Assembly (NCBI GenBank): GCA_958295825.1
Contig: OY282375.1
Location: 1,721,489-1,785,488 of the forward strand
Direction: 5' to 3'
Source: an uncultured Candidatus Entotheonella sp.
Lineage (GTDB): Bacteria; Tectomicrobia; Entotheonellia; Entotheonellales; Entotheonellaceae
Length of the DNA: 64,000 nt
A program made the translations under genes and the position numbers. Below are positions 1-8,309 of this stretch, piece after piece; within the stretch, counting starts at the first letter, position 1, and the number at the start of each line of letters is the position of its first letter. Under the pieces are notes generated by a model. That model saw only the letters and a program-made list of their open reading frames with translations. It ran no database searches and had not been told where the DNA came from.

Positions 1-300
1 GCGCTGCGGTCGGCCAGCCTGGACGCAGCGCAGCGCGCCCGCGTGCTCAGCAAGCTGGAATCGGTTATTGACAGCCGCGGCGTCATGCACCTGACTTGCC
101 AGACTACTCGCAGTCAGTTTCGCAACCGCGCCGAAGTTACCGAACGGTTTCAACACCTGTTGCGGCAGGCATTGCACGTGCCCAAACCTCGACGTCCCAC
201 GCGCCCGGGCCGGGCCGCCGCCGAACGTCGTCTGCAGGAAAAACGCCGCGCAGGTCTGCTCAAACAGGAACGGCGGCGACAACAGCCCATAGAGGAGTAG
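1..300 (+). CDS. arfB: ArfB-type peptidyl-tRNA hydrolase, C-terminal part
   Basis: The frame is open from the first base and ends at TAG 298-300, so the 5' end lies outside the window. The product resembles the end of ArfB (YaeJ), which rescues stalled ribosomes by hydrolysing peptidyl-tRNA. What is visible is the end of the release-factor fold (SRGVMHLTCQTTRSQFRNR) and then a long Arg/Lys-rich tail (AAERRLQEKRRAGLLKQER). In ArfB that basic tail enters the empty mRNA channel. The GGQ motif would lie upstream of the window, so the call rests on the C-terminal half alone. Confidence 0.8.
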   Translation, partial: ALRSASLDAAQRARVLSKLESVIDSRGVMHLTCQTTRSQFRNRAEVTERFQHLLRQALHVPKPRRPTRPGRAAAERRLQEKRRAGLLKQERRRQQPIEE

Positions 301-363
301 ATACTCGTTCAAGACCTCCGCAATGTGCCTGCAGCGCAACCAGAGATTCGGAGAACAAGCGCC

Positions 364-1359
364 ATGAAACCAATCGCGTTCCTTTTCAGCATCGTCCTGG
401 CATTGACAACGACTGCCTGCATCGGTGGAGGAAGTCGCAGGATGCCTCTATCTGATGCCCCCCAGGATGAAGGCCGTATACGGTTCGAACGCAACACGAC
501 CTACGACGGCCAGGTTCTGAGCATCCTGGGCGAAGACGGAGGCAGGCCCACGCTCACGACGGCCAGGAATGCCGTAGACAACGGCCTGTCGTTTCGCCCG
601 CGCATGCCTGGCCATTCGGGTTGGTCGTGGGCGCTCGTCAACACCGCCCAGAACAGCACCACATATGCCTATGCCGTGATCAGTTGGGCCAATGACGATC
701 CGACCGACTATTTGGCCGCCGGGTACTGGATTCATTACCCCAGCCATCCCCCCAACTACGAAACGGTCCAAGCCGCCGGGTTCATCGACGGCCCGGAGAC
801 CGACCTGGCGAGTCCCCCGCAACTGCCGATGCAGGGACAGGCAACCTATAGCGGCTTCGCCGGCGGGACTTATTTTTACCTATACGGCGAAAGCTGGGGG
901 GAGGAACTCGCGGGGACCTACGGGGTCGAAGAGTACGCAGCCACCGTCACGCTCACGGCGGACTTTTCCGCCAACACCCTGAGCGGCTGTATCGGCTGTC
1001 AGGGAGATATCGCCATCCGGCGTTCCCATCTGCATGACCTTCTGGGAGACGCGGTGTGGCAACTCGAAGCCTTGCCTACGGACTACGAGTTGCATCTCGG
1101 CGCCGTAACCTTCAACCCGGACGGCACGTTCGAACTCCCGGGCGTGACGGTCAGGCATCCTGAGCGCACCATCACGCAATCGGAGGGTTTCTGGGGCGGG
1201 GGGTTTTCCAATATTCCCGATGCGGCGGGCAATCCTCGTCTGGTGGCAGGTTTCAGTGACGCCGAATTTGAGGAAGCCGACGGCAGCCTCGGGTCCTTCT
1301 GGGGCATGTTCAACGGCTTGAGCACAACATGGCTGACCGGAGAGAGCCAGGGGCCTTGA
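364..1359 (+). CDS. Lipoprotein with TbpB-like beta-barrel domain
   Basis: I chose the ATG at 364 because it gives a clean lipoprotein signal: MKPIAF, a hydrophobic stretch, then TTTAC with Cys at about residue 19. An upstream in-frame start at 325 would bury the signal. The 331-residue product is Gly- and aromatic-rich. The stretch ATYSGFAGGTYFYLYG and the following beta-rich region resemble transferrin-binding-protein-B-like domains of outer-membrane surface lipoproteins. No iron-binding or receptor function can be read from the sequence. It lies just downstream of arfB on the same strand. Confidence 0.6.
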   Translation: MKPIAFLFSIVLALTTTACIGGGSRRMPLSDAPQDEGRIRFERNTTYDGQVLSILGEDGGRPTLTTARNAVDNGLSFRPRMPGHSGWSWALVNTAQNSTTYAYAVISWANDDPTDYLAAGYWIHYPSHPPNYETVQAAGFIDGPETDLASPPQLPMQGQATYSGFAGGTYFYLYGESWGEELAGTYGVEEYAATVTLTADFSANTLSGCIGCQGDIAIRRSHLHDLLGDAVWQLEALPTDYELHLGAVTFNPDGTFELPGVTVRHPERTITQSEGFWGGGFSNIPDAAGNPRLVAGFSDAEFEEADGSLGSFWGMFNGLSTTWLTGESQGP

Positions 1360-1433
1360 GGCGGTTCGGATTCCTGGCTTGAAAATCCCTATCGATTCAA
1401 TCAGGTGAGCGGACCAGCCGGGGACGACGCGAA

Positions 1434-2603
1434 ATGGATATACCTTCCGCCTATCAGGCCGGATACGAGAAGGCGCGAGCCCTCAATCCGCAGCTCGCCG
1501 CCAGGTATGTCGAACACACGGTCATTGACGATCCGGTGGCCGATACGGCCATTGAGGCGTTGGCCGTCTTACGCCAGAAAGACGCCCACCGGTTCATCCA
1601 CGCCGGCATGGAACAGGACTCCGCGACCTTGGCGGCCGGGCCTCCGGAACTACGGGATTTCTTCGAGCAGATAGAGGCGATGCCCACTTGGTTCGACCCG
1701 GATTCGGTCTATCCCGGTTGCCGTGCCTTCCACAACTATTCGGACCTGTTCATCCCGGCTTTTTTCGTGGTCACTTTGCAAAACACGGCCTCGCTGATCA
1801 GCAAGGCGTTTTACACGACGGGGCGGGTGTTGACCGAGCACGGTCTGCGGCGTATCCGACAGAACACCCGGCACTTTATCGAGATCATGCTGCCGGGCGC
1901 TCTTGAGCGCCAAGGCGATGGCTGGAAGTTGTCCGTCCGCATCCGGCTGGTGCACGCGCGGGTCAGGTGGTTGATTCGCATCTCGGGTGACTGGGACGAG
2001 TCGGTCTATGGCGCGCCGCTCAGTGGCGCACACTTGGCGCTGGCGTCGGCCAACTTTTCCGCCACCATGTTGCACCAGGCGACGCAGCTCGGAGCGCGGT
2101 TGGACGATGAGGCGCGCGCCAGCTTCATGCAGATATGGCGCTACGCGTCGTGGTTGATCGGCACGCCGGACGCACTTCTGTTCGAGGGCGACGAGGCCAA
2201 GACCCACGAGTTGTACCGGATCGCCAGAGTCTGTGAGCCGCCGCCTGGCGAGGAGGCAGCCGTCATCGCCAATGCGCTGGTCACCGCCCTGCCTCACCTT
2301 GCCGGCCTTGCCGAGCCGGCCGCCCAGCGGGCCATGGTGACCCATACGTACCGGGTCTCCCGTGCCCTCCTTGGTCACGACATCGCCGATCAGCTTCAGT
2401 TTCCCCGACAACAAACAACGGGGCTGCTGACGTGGATGCGGTGGAAACGCTGGCTCATCATCATTCTCAACCGACTGGCGCCGCGCATGGCTGAGAAATG
2501 GCGGGGCAATAACTTTGCCTTTCTGCTCGACGCGTCGAGGATCGGCGACTTCAGCTATCAACTGCCCGATTACCTGGAAGCGGAGAAGACGAGCCCGTGG
2601 TAA
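1434..2603 (+). CDS. DUF2236 (MpaB / rubber-oxygenase-like) protein
   Basis: This 389-residue protein fits the DUF2236 family, which includes the fungal MpaB oxygenase and latex-clearing protein (Lcp), heme-dependent oxygenases. The core carries a basic helix with a conserved His (VRIRLVHARVRW, about residues 163-174) and the later segment WRYASWLIGTPDALL. A hydrophobic stretch near the C-terminus (KRWLIIILNRLAP) may associate with membrane. Its stop overlaps the start of the sulfotransferase gene by 7 bases, so the two are probably co-translated. Substrate and heme content are not evident. Confidence 0.8.
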   Translation: MDIPSAYQAGYEKARALNPQLAARYVEHTVIDDPVADTAIEALAVLRQKDAHRFIHAGMEQDSATLAAGPPELRDFFEQIEAMPTWFDPDSVYPGCRAFHNYSDLFIPAFFVVTLQNTASLISKAFYTTGRVLTEHGLRRIRQNTRHFIEIMLPGALERQGDGWKLSVRIRLVHARVRWLIRISGDWDESVYGAPLSGAHLALASANFSATMLHQATQLGARLDDEARASFMQIWRYASWLIGTPDALLFEGDEAKTHELYRIARVCEPPPGEEAAVIANALVTALPHLAGLAEPAAQRAMVTHTYRVSRALLGHDIADQLQFPRQQTTGLLTWMRWKRWLIIILNRLAPRMAEKWRGNNFAFLLDASRIGDFSYQLPDYLEAEKTSPW

Positions 2604-3643
2604 GTCGCCCTGCCTTTACCATCCCCCCTGTCTTCATTCTAAGCACCGGGCGGTGCGGGTCGACGATGGTGTCGAACATCCTGAATCGCCACCCGCAGGT
2701 GCTCAGTCTCTCCGAATTCATCAGCTACATCGGGGTCCGCTCGCTCAGCCGCCGTCGGCCTGCCGGCGATTGGATGTGGGATCGTTACAGTCGGCAACAG
2801 CATCGAACTCGTCTCATGTTACGGGGACGGTACGAGGAACTGCTCTATCCGCTTGACGATCCGAACACCCGCTACTCGCAGCACGACGTGCCGCCTATTC
2901 TGTGCGCCACGCTTCCGCATCTCACTGAACGATACGAGGCGTTGTACGATGAGCTCGAGCCGGTGGTGCGGGCGCAGCCGAAGCAATCGCCCGCCGACCA
3001 CTTCCGTCAGCTGTTCGCGTGGCTGTGTGAGCGGTTCGGTTGCCGAACCTGGGCCGAACGCTCGGGGGGGTCCCTCCTGTTCGCGTCCAGGCTGCTGCTT
3101 GAGTTTCCCGAGGCGCGGGTGATTCACGTGTACCGCGATGGAAGGGAAACGGCCATTTCGATGAGCCGTCATTACCTCTTCCGCCTGATCGCGGCGAACA
3201 TGCTGGCCCTGCGGTCGTACGGATTCAATGCCATGCAGTCGCTGGCCCGGGGAAAGCACTGGGAGCGACTCAGTTCTCGGTTGGAGCCGTTGACGAGAGT
3301 GTTGCTCAACCCCGAACGGTTGCCCTACGACAAGCTGACGTTGCCATACTTCGGGACGCTATGGAGCGCCATGATCGAGAGGGGGGAGCGCATGCTCAGG
3401 CGCTTGCCGTCCGAGCGTTTGCTGAACCTGAGGTTTGAGGACGTGCAGACGGACCCGGGGGCTCAGATCCGGCGCCTTATGCGTTTCATTGACCCGGCTT
3501 TGGAAGATGCAGCCTGGCTGCGCGAGGCGTCCGCAATTCCGCGGCCGACGCCGTCGAAGTTTGAGCGGCTCGAGGCCGCCGAGCGCGACGCACTCACCGA
3601 AGCATGCCGTCCGGGACTGGAGCGCCTCGGCTACCCGCTTTGA
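2597..3643 (+). CDS. PAPS-dependent sulfotransferase family protein
   Basis: The gene starts at GTG 2597, inside the preceding gene. The N-terminus has the sulfotransferase P-loop that binds the 5'-phosphosulfate of PAPS (PVFILSTGRCGSTMVSNIL, about residues 10-28). A 3'-phosphate-binding motif follows near residue 178 (YRDGRETAISMSR). The length of 348 residues is normal for the family. The acceptor is unknown. Pairing with the DUF2236 oxygenase suggests oxidation followed by sulfation of a lipid-like or terpenoid substrate, which is inference. Confidence 0.85.
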   Translation: MVSRPAFTIPPVFILSTGRCGSTMVSNILNRHPQVLSLSEFISYIGVRSLSRRRPAGDWMWDRYSRQQHRTRLMLRGRYEELLYPLDDPNTRYSQHDVPPILCATLPHLTERYEALYDELEPVVRAQPKQSPADHFRQLFAWLCERFGCRTWAERSGGSLLFASRLLLEFPEARVIHVYRDGRETAISMSRHYLFRLIAANMLALRSYGFNAMQSLARGKHWERLSSRLEPLTRVLLNPERLPYDKLTLPYFGTLWSAMIERGERMLRRLPSERLLNLRFEDVQTDPGAQIRRLMRFIDPALEDAAWLREASAIPRPTPSKFERLEAAERDALTEACRPGLERLGYPL

Positions 3644-3915
3644 AGGTGACGGTCACGCGACAGACCCGTTTGATGACGGCCTGCGCTCATGCACGATGCA
3701 CGGAAGGCCGTTCTCGCACTTGGTGAGAATATCCTTGACGAGACTCGAATACTATCTGCGTATCATGCGAAAAAGGTCTTGGCAATGGATGTAGACGGTA
3801 TCGCCGTTCTGCCAGTTGCTCCGAGACCGCAGACGACACAGATATTCTTGGACAAGAATACGAAAATAGGCGATATCCCCGTATTGTTCATCGCGGTTAC
3901 GCCGCCACGTCCGCA

Positions 3916-5355
3916 AGGAGTCGTGGCTGGCTGCGCTACCTCTACCGGAAGGCGACCACGCCGGACAATTGGGACAAGGACGGCGAGGCGCACCCGCATT
4001 GGGATTCGTATTCCCGCGAGCCCACCGCCTCGTGGACACGCATGGACCTCAGGGAATCCAGCCACGCCGTGGTGCTGATGGCCGATACCACGCCGGCTTG
4101 GCGTGAGGTGTACAGCACGATCCTGGATGAACTGGTCTTCCGCCACACCGGCTACCACGCCGCCAGGGACTGGTTGGATCAGATCGGCCGCCGCCCCCCC
4201 CGGCGCGACAGCTATCCCGATGGCTGTACGAGACGCTGATGCCCAAGCACCTGCGCGGGGAGTACGACGTGCCGGGCTGGACGGCCAACGGCATCGAGCC
4301 ATGGGGCTTGCAGATGGACCCTATCGGCGCCGACGGCAATCTGTTCTTCAAGGGCTGGTTCTTGATGATGCTGGGCTTTCACCTGTACGTGTCCGGCGAC
4401 GAAAAATGGAACCAACCCTTCGACATGGTGCGGGACGGCGAAAATACCTTCACGTGGACGCACTCCGGCATCGCCGAGCATCTGGCGAACCAGTGGTCCA
4501 AGGTCGCGGAAGGCAGCCAGTGAGAAAACACCAAGATCTGGCCGCAGTGACTGGCCGGAGCCGGCCTCGGTCTGAGGCTGCACGACATGCACCGGGTATT
4601 CCACAGCTGGTGGGAGCACGCCAAGGAGTTGTACGGGCTGGGAGCGATTCAGGGCAAAGCCATCGACCGCTCGACGTTGTATTATGACCCGCGGGTGGCC
4701 TGCCATCACATGACCAAGGCGGGCAGACACCTGCTGTTGTCGCACGAACTGATCGGGCAGAAACCCGACGAGGCGCGGCTGCTGTTCGCGGGGGGCGCCG
4801 AATTTTTGGGCTGGCGGAGTCTTGAACCGTTCCAGGAGGCATCGGTGGATTACACCACCCTGAAGGGCGAGCCTTCCGGCACCCTTCGCGGCCTGACACT
4901 GACGCAGGAGTTTGGCGAGGACGCCATATACGCCAAACTGAAAGCCCATGCCGAGGCCAACTACGAGCCTACCTGGGACCGCGAAAGCGGCGAATTCACC
5001 TGGGGCTTCGGCTTGAACGAGTGGTATCCTCGCGGGCAGTCCGGGAGCGTTCTGGCGCCTGTGCCATGAGCCGAACCTGAGAAAGTTCATCGAGCCGACG
5101 GTTTATGGGGTGGATTTTCCGGATGTCTGCCCGTCGCAGGTGTGGTACGATGCCGGCCGATGCACGCCAATTGTGTCTACCGATGTCGGGCTGCCGCGCG
5201 CGGCAAGCAGCGCGACGTCGTTCCGGGTTCAGAACATTGGGCGTGACGTGCGGGTTCTGATCGACGACCGGCCCTCGGAGCAATGGGCGATCGTCGATGG
5301 GGAATTGGAAATCACCACGACGATCGGGGAGCACACGATTCTCATTTCGTACTAA
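3916..5355 (+). CDS. Linalool dehydratase/isomerase-family protein, candidate double selenoprotein; frame disrupted
   Basis: Three consecutive frames read as one protein of the linalool dehydratase/isomerase (LDI) domain family: 3916-4221 (RGWLRYLYRKA, then WREVYSTILDELV), 4222-5037 (LRGEYDVPGW, LQMDPIGADGNLFF) and 5041-5355 (NEPNL-like segment and beta-rich end). About one base is missing near 4221. Near 5038-5041 there is a shift with loss of roughly ten expected residues. In the middle frame the only stops are TGA 4521-4523 and TGA 4548-4550, nine codons apart, flanking ENTKIWPQ. Family members have Cys at both places, and these match catalytic Cys170 and Cys179 of LDI. The simplest reading is Sec at both sites; a decaying gene is the alternative. 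The N-terminus (about 3650-3915) is unrecognisable and less GC-rich. I type it CDS because the TGA placement is too specific for random decay. Confidence 0.6.
4537..4559 (+). promoter_or_regulatory. Candidate SECIS hairpin 1 (for TGA 4521)
   Basis: Bases 4537-4543 pair with 4553-4559 in a 7-bp stem (one G-U pair) closing a 9-base loop that begins with G. The loop starts 20 bases after TGA 4521-4523. This lies within the usual bacterial SECIS range for distance and for a G at the start of the loop. The second TGA lies inside this loop. It does not overlap hairpin 2, so both could fold on the same mRNA. Confidence 0.4.
4562..4580 (+). promoter_or_regulatory. Candidate SECIS hairpin 2, fdhF-like GGUCU loop (for TGA 4548)
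   Basis: Bases 4562-4568 pair with 4574-4580 (7 bp, one G-U) around the loop GGTCT at 4569-4573. Exactly 18 bases separate TGA 4548-4550 from the first G of the loop. From memory, the E. coli fdhF SECIS has the same GGUCU loop, the same 18-base distance and the same codon phase. A caveat is that the loop codons encode Gly-Leu of a conserved AGLGL segment, so part of the match could come from protein conservation. The pairing stem is the independent evidence. Confidence 0.55.
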
Positions 5356-5408
5356 ATCCCCGCGCGGCCAAGGACGGCGGGATTCATCACTTAAAGGAGG
5401 CAAGATAG

Positions 5409-6428
5409 ATGGCACGGCAAACACGTCGTCACTTTCTGCAGTTGATGGCATGGATCGGGCTCGGAAGCCAGGCTTGGCGTTCCGGCGTGGCTCACGCCAT
5501 GCACCACGGGGCGGCAGCGGCAGCGGCCCCGGCCCCACCGGCGATGACCTATCGGACGCTCGGCGGCACCGGTTTCAAAGCCAGCCGGCTGGTGTTCGGC
5601 TGCGGTTCGGCACTCTCGCGCGGACAGGCGATCGGTCTCCTGGAGCCGGCGTTCCAAGCCGGCATCAACGTTTTTGACGTAGGCTATCGGGGCTACTACA
5701 AGGATGCCGAGAAGAATCTGGCGCCCTTCTTGAAGAAACGGCGCCAGGATATTTTTCTGATCTCCAAGGCCAAGGTCGGCGGGGACCTGAAGCCGTCCGA
5801 TACCTTGACCGTGGCGCAGGCTCGCGAGGCCGCGCAAGCGTGGTCCGCCTATCTTGACAACAGTCTGTCGGAACTGCAGGTCGACCACGTGGACGCCTAT
5901 TACCTCATGGGCGTGAACAACGCCGCCCTGGTTGGCAGCGAAGAGGTGTACGCGGCCTTCGCCGCGGCGCGGCGGGCGGGCAAGGTGTCGTACTTTGGCA
6001 TCAGCACGCACGAAAATGCCGAAAAACTCCTGGAGGTGGCGATCGAAACCGGTTGGTACACCCTGGCGCAGATCGCCATTACGCCGGCGGGCTGGTACGA
6101 CAGGCCAAGCCGCCGCATGTTGGCCGGCACGCCGCCGATGCGCGACTTGCAGCCGACGCTGGCCAGAGCGCAGGCCGCCGGCATTGGATTGATCGGTATG
6201 AAGGCGGGGCGCTACCTGGCCGGTGGCAGGCTCACGCGCAGCAAGCCGAGGGCCTATGACCATTTGTACAACGGCAAGATGATGGCGGCGAACCTGACGG
6301 CCTTCCAGCGCAGTTACGCCTATGTGCTGGCGCACGGGCTCGACGCGGTCAATGCCGATATGCAAAGCACTGAACATTTCCGGGAAAACTTCTTTGCGGC
6401 AGCCACGTCGGATACGTATTTCGCCTAA
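5409..6428 (+). CDS. Tat-exported aldo/keto reductase family protein
   Basis: A strong Shine-Dalgarno (AAAGGAGG, 5393-5400) precedes the ATG. The N-terminus has a twin-arginine-like signal (TRRHFLQLMAWIG) and then an Ala/Pro linker, so export is likely. From about residue 45 an aldo/keto reductase barrel follows: TYRTLGGTGFKASRLVFG, the Asp/Tyr pair in FDVGYRGYYKDAE and Lys in LISKAKV. The usual catalytic His of LxxH is replaced by Met (DAYYLMG), as in some atypical members, so activity may differ or be lost. It begins 54 bases after the LDI-like gene and may be co-transcribed with it. Confidence 0.85.
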   Translation: MARQTRRHFLQLMAWIGLGSQAWRSGVAHAMHHGAAAAAAPAPPAMTYRTLGGTGFKASRLVFGCGSALSRGQAIGLLEPAFQAGINVFDVGYRGYYKDAEKNLAPFLKKRRQDIFLISKAKVGGDLKPSDTLTVAQAREAAQAWSAYLDNSLSELQVDHVDAYYLMGVNNAALVGSEEVYAAFAAARRAGKVSYFGISTHENAEKLLEVAIETGWYTLAQIAITPAGWYDRPSRRMLAGTPPMRDLQPTLARAQAAGIGLIGMKAGRYLAGGRLTRSKPRAYDHLYNGKMMAANLTAFQRSYAYVLAHGLDAVNADMQSTEHFRENFFAAATSDTYFA

Positions 6429-6460
6429 ACGACATTGACGCCCAAGGCAGGGAAGAAGTG

Positions 6461-6506
6461 AAGCCGTATGCAGCGGGAATCATTTCTGCATACGGCTTTT
6501 TATTTT
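6461..6506. terminator. Bidirectional rho-independent terminator
   Basis: A perfect 13-bp stem (6461-6473 with 6486-6498) closes a 12-base loop and is followed by a T-rich run to 6506. It lies between the convergent aldo/keto reductase and trypsin-like genes. An A-containing flank on the other side could let it serve both directions. Confidence 0.85.
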
Positions 6507-6518
6507 GGCGTGCTTTGG

Positions 6519-8216
6519 TTACTCCCGGCAGGTAACCGCCACGGTAAAGCCGTGCGCCAGCGTCGCCAAGCCCTCTGGCGTGAGTGCCTCGTCGGACGGT
6601 TGGCGACTGTATTCAATGCCGTGGATTTCGAGAAAGCTGCGTACGATGGCGCCTTTGAGGGCAAAGTTGACGTTCTGAGGAACGTCGCCGGTCTCCTGTG
6701 CCGTGCGGACGGCATTCAGCTTCGCCGTCACCACGCCGATAACGCTCCCAGCGTTATCCAATACCGGACCGCCGCTGTTGCCGCGTTGCACCGGCGCGCT
6801 GATCTGCAGCCACTTCGCCTCGTTGCCGAGACCAGTCAGAGAGCTGACGTTTCCCCGCGTGACGTTGAGGGTTGGCGCCAGCAATCCCTTCAGCGGATAT
6901 CCCGCCACCGCAACCTCCGCGCCCAAGCTGGCGCGGGGCAACTCGCTGAATGACGCCGGCCTGTCGAACACATCCGAGCATGTCGGGCTCCACCACGCAC
7001 AGGACTCTTCGGGCTCCACCACAAGCAGCGCCAAATCATTATCGGTGTCATGCGCCTGCACCATCGCGTGACGGGAGATGTCGCCAAACGTAATCGTCGC
7101 ACCAGCGGCGCACCTTTCGACGGCGTGGTGGCTGGTCAAAATTTCACCGGCGCGGTTGACCACAAAACCACTGCCGGAGCCGGTTGTTTCGGGCTTGGCC
7201 GGCACTTCGGCAGCCTGTCTCTCCTGTTCCTGCGTGACCGCTGTCTGAAGCAGCCGCAGAAGCTCTTCCGTTATCTGTCCGGTCGGCGTGAGCCCGGCGT
7301 TGCGCTGAAAACGTTGCACTGCAGTCCGGGTACGCTTGCCAATCAGACCGTCCGCCGGGCCCGGGTTATAGCCCAGTGCCGCAAGATATCTTTGTGACTC
7401 GCGCACGGTGTCCTGCGACGGGCTGACGATGGGCCTAGGGGCGCCAGGCGCTTGAACCTGTACGTCATTCGGCTGTGCCGGGTTGGAAGACGGGACTGGC
7501 TGGGGACGGTCAATTCCGGTAGCACGGTCGATACGGTCTGCGATCACGCCGCTGAGAAGCTGAGCCTCGATAATCTGGGTGGAGGTCATCTCTTCGCGGA
7601 GCATTGTTTTCCGTCGTGTGGCCAATTGTTGGACCCGCTCATCACCTCTCGCGGCGGCGAGATTGAACCACGTATAGGCCTGAACGTTGTCCCGGGGAAT
7701 TCCGGCACCGTTCGCATACATTAGCCCCAAGCCGAACTGCGCACGTACGTGTCCTTGCTCGGCTGCCTGCCGGTACCAGTTCACGGCTTGGCGGTCGTCT
7801 TCGGGAACCCCCTCGCCGAATTCGTACATCACCCCCAGGTTAAACTGCGCCCGGGCGTCCCCTTGCTCGGCCGATTTCCGAAACCAGTAGACGGCTTGGG
7901 GGTCATCCTCTGGAACTCCCGCACCGTTGGCGTACAGGATACCCAGGTGATACTGCGACTGGGAGTTTCCTTGTCTGGCCGATTTCTGGAACCAGTTCAC
8001 GGCTTGGCGGTCGTCCTCGGGCACCCCTTCGCCGTTGGTGTACATAATGCCCAGGTAATACTGTGCCCGGGCGTCCCCTTGCTCGGCCAGCGGGCGCCAC
8101 TCACGCAGGGCGGCCGTAAAGTCGCCCCTCAAGTAGTACGTAGAACCAGCCCAGAAATCCATCGCACCCGCTGACTTAACGGCCAGCAACAACGCAATCG
8201 CGATGATTCGATACAT
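6519..8216 (-). CDS. SEL1-repeat / peptidoglycan-binding / trypsin-like serine protease fusion
   Basis: The ATG at 8216 gives a Sec signal peptide (MYRIIAIALLLAVKSAGA); an upstream in-frame GTG would add 31 unlikely residues. The domain order is about five SEL1 repeats (residues 30-200, pattern AxxNLGxMYxxGxGVPxDDxQA), a Pro-rich linker, a peptidoglycan-binding type 1 domain (about 265-325) and a trypsin-like peptidase. The protease triad is visible: His in ILTSHHAVE, Asp in DNDLALL and Ser in RGNSGGP. The protein probably acts in the periplasm. SEL1 proteins with closely related repeats sit at 37.8-39.6 kb. Confidence 0.85.
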   Translation of the reverse strand: MYRIIAIALLLAVKSAGAMDFWAGSTYYLRGDFTAALREWRPLAEQGDARAQYYLGIMYTNGEGVPEDDRQAVNWFQKSARQGNSQSQYHLGILYANGAGVPEDDPQAVYWFRKSAEQGDARAQFNLGVMYEFGEGVPEDDRQAVNWYRQAAEQGHVRAQFGLGLMYANGAGIPRDNVQAYTWFNLAAARGDERVQQLATRRKTMLREEMTSTQIIEAQLLSGVIADRIDRATGIDRPQPVPSSNPAQPNDVQVQAPGAPRPIVSPSQDTVRESQRYLAALGYNPGPADGLIGKRTRTAVQRFQRNAGLTPTGQITEELLRLLQTAVTQEQERQAAEVPAKPETTGSGSGFVVNRAGEILTSHHAVERCAAGATITFGDISRHAMVQAHDTDNDLALLVVEPEESCAWWSPTCSDVFDRPASFSELPRASLGAEVAVAGYPLKGLLAPTLNVTRGNVSSLTGLGNEAKWLQISAPVQRGNSGGPVLDNAGSVIGVVTAKLNAVRTAQETGDVPQNVNFALKGAIVRSFLEIHGIEYSRQPSDEALTPEGLATLAHGFTVAVTCRE

Positions 8217-8309
8217 AACTCCTCTCCTATGTTGTCCAACCGGGACTTGGCCGCGCCGCGGCCGGTTCGCAGTGGACGAATCGGAGTGATGTGGATTATG
8301 GTTTACCAT

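Noticed and set aside
3689-3900. Open frame 3689-4078 as the true N-terminus of the LDI-like protein
   Set aside because: Its sequence (MDVDGIAVLPVAPRPQ) shows no family resemblance, and the LDI-like region starts in another frame near 3916.
4521-4550. Reading the two TGA codons as evidence for a reassigned genetic code (TGA = Trp or Cys)
   Set aside because: Many intact genes here end in TGA at the expected position (for example the sulfotransferase, lipoprotein and GPP34 genes), so TGA is a normal stop. The two TGA-for-Trp cases fit point mutations.
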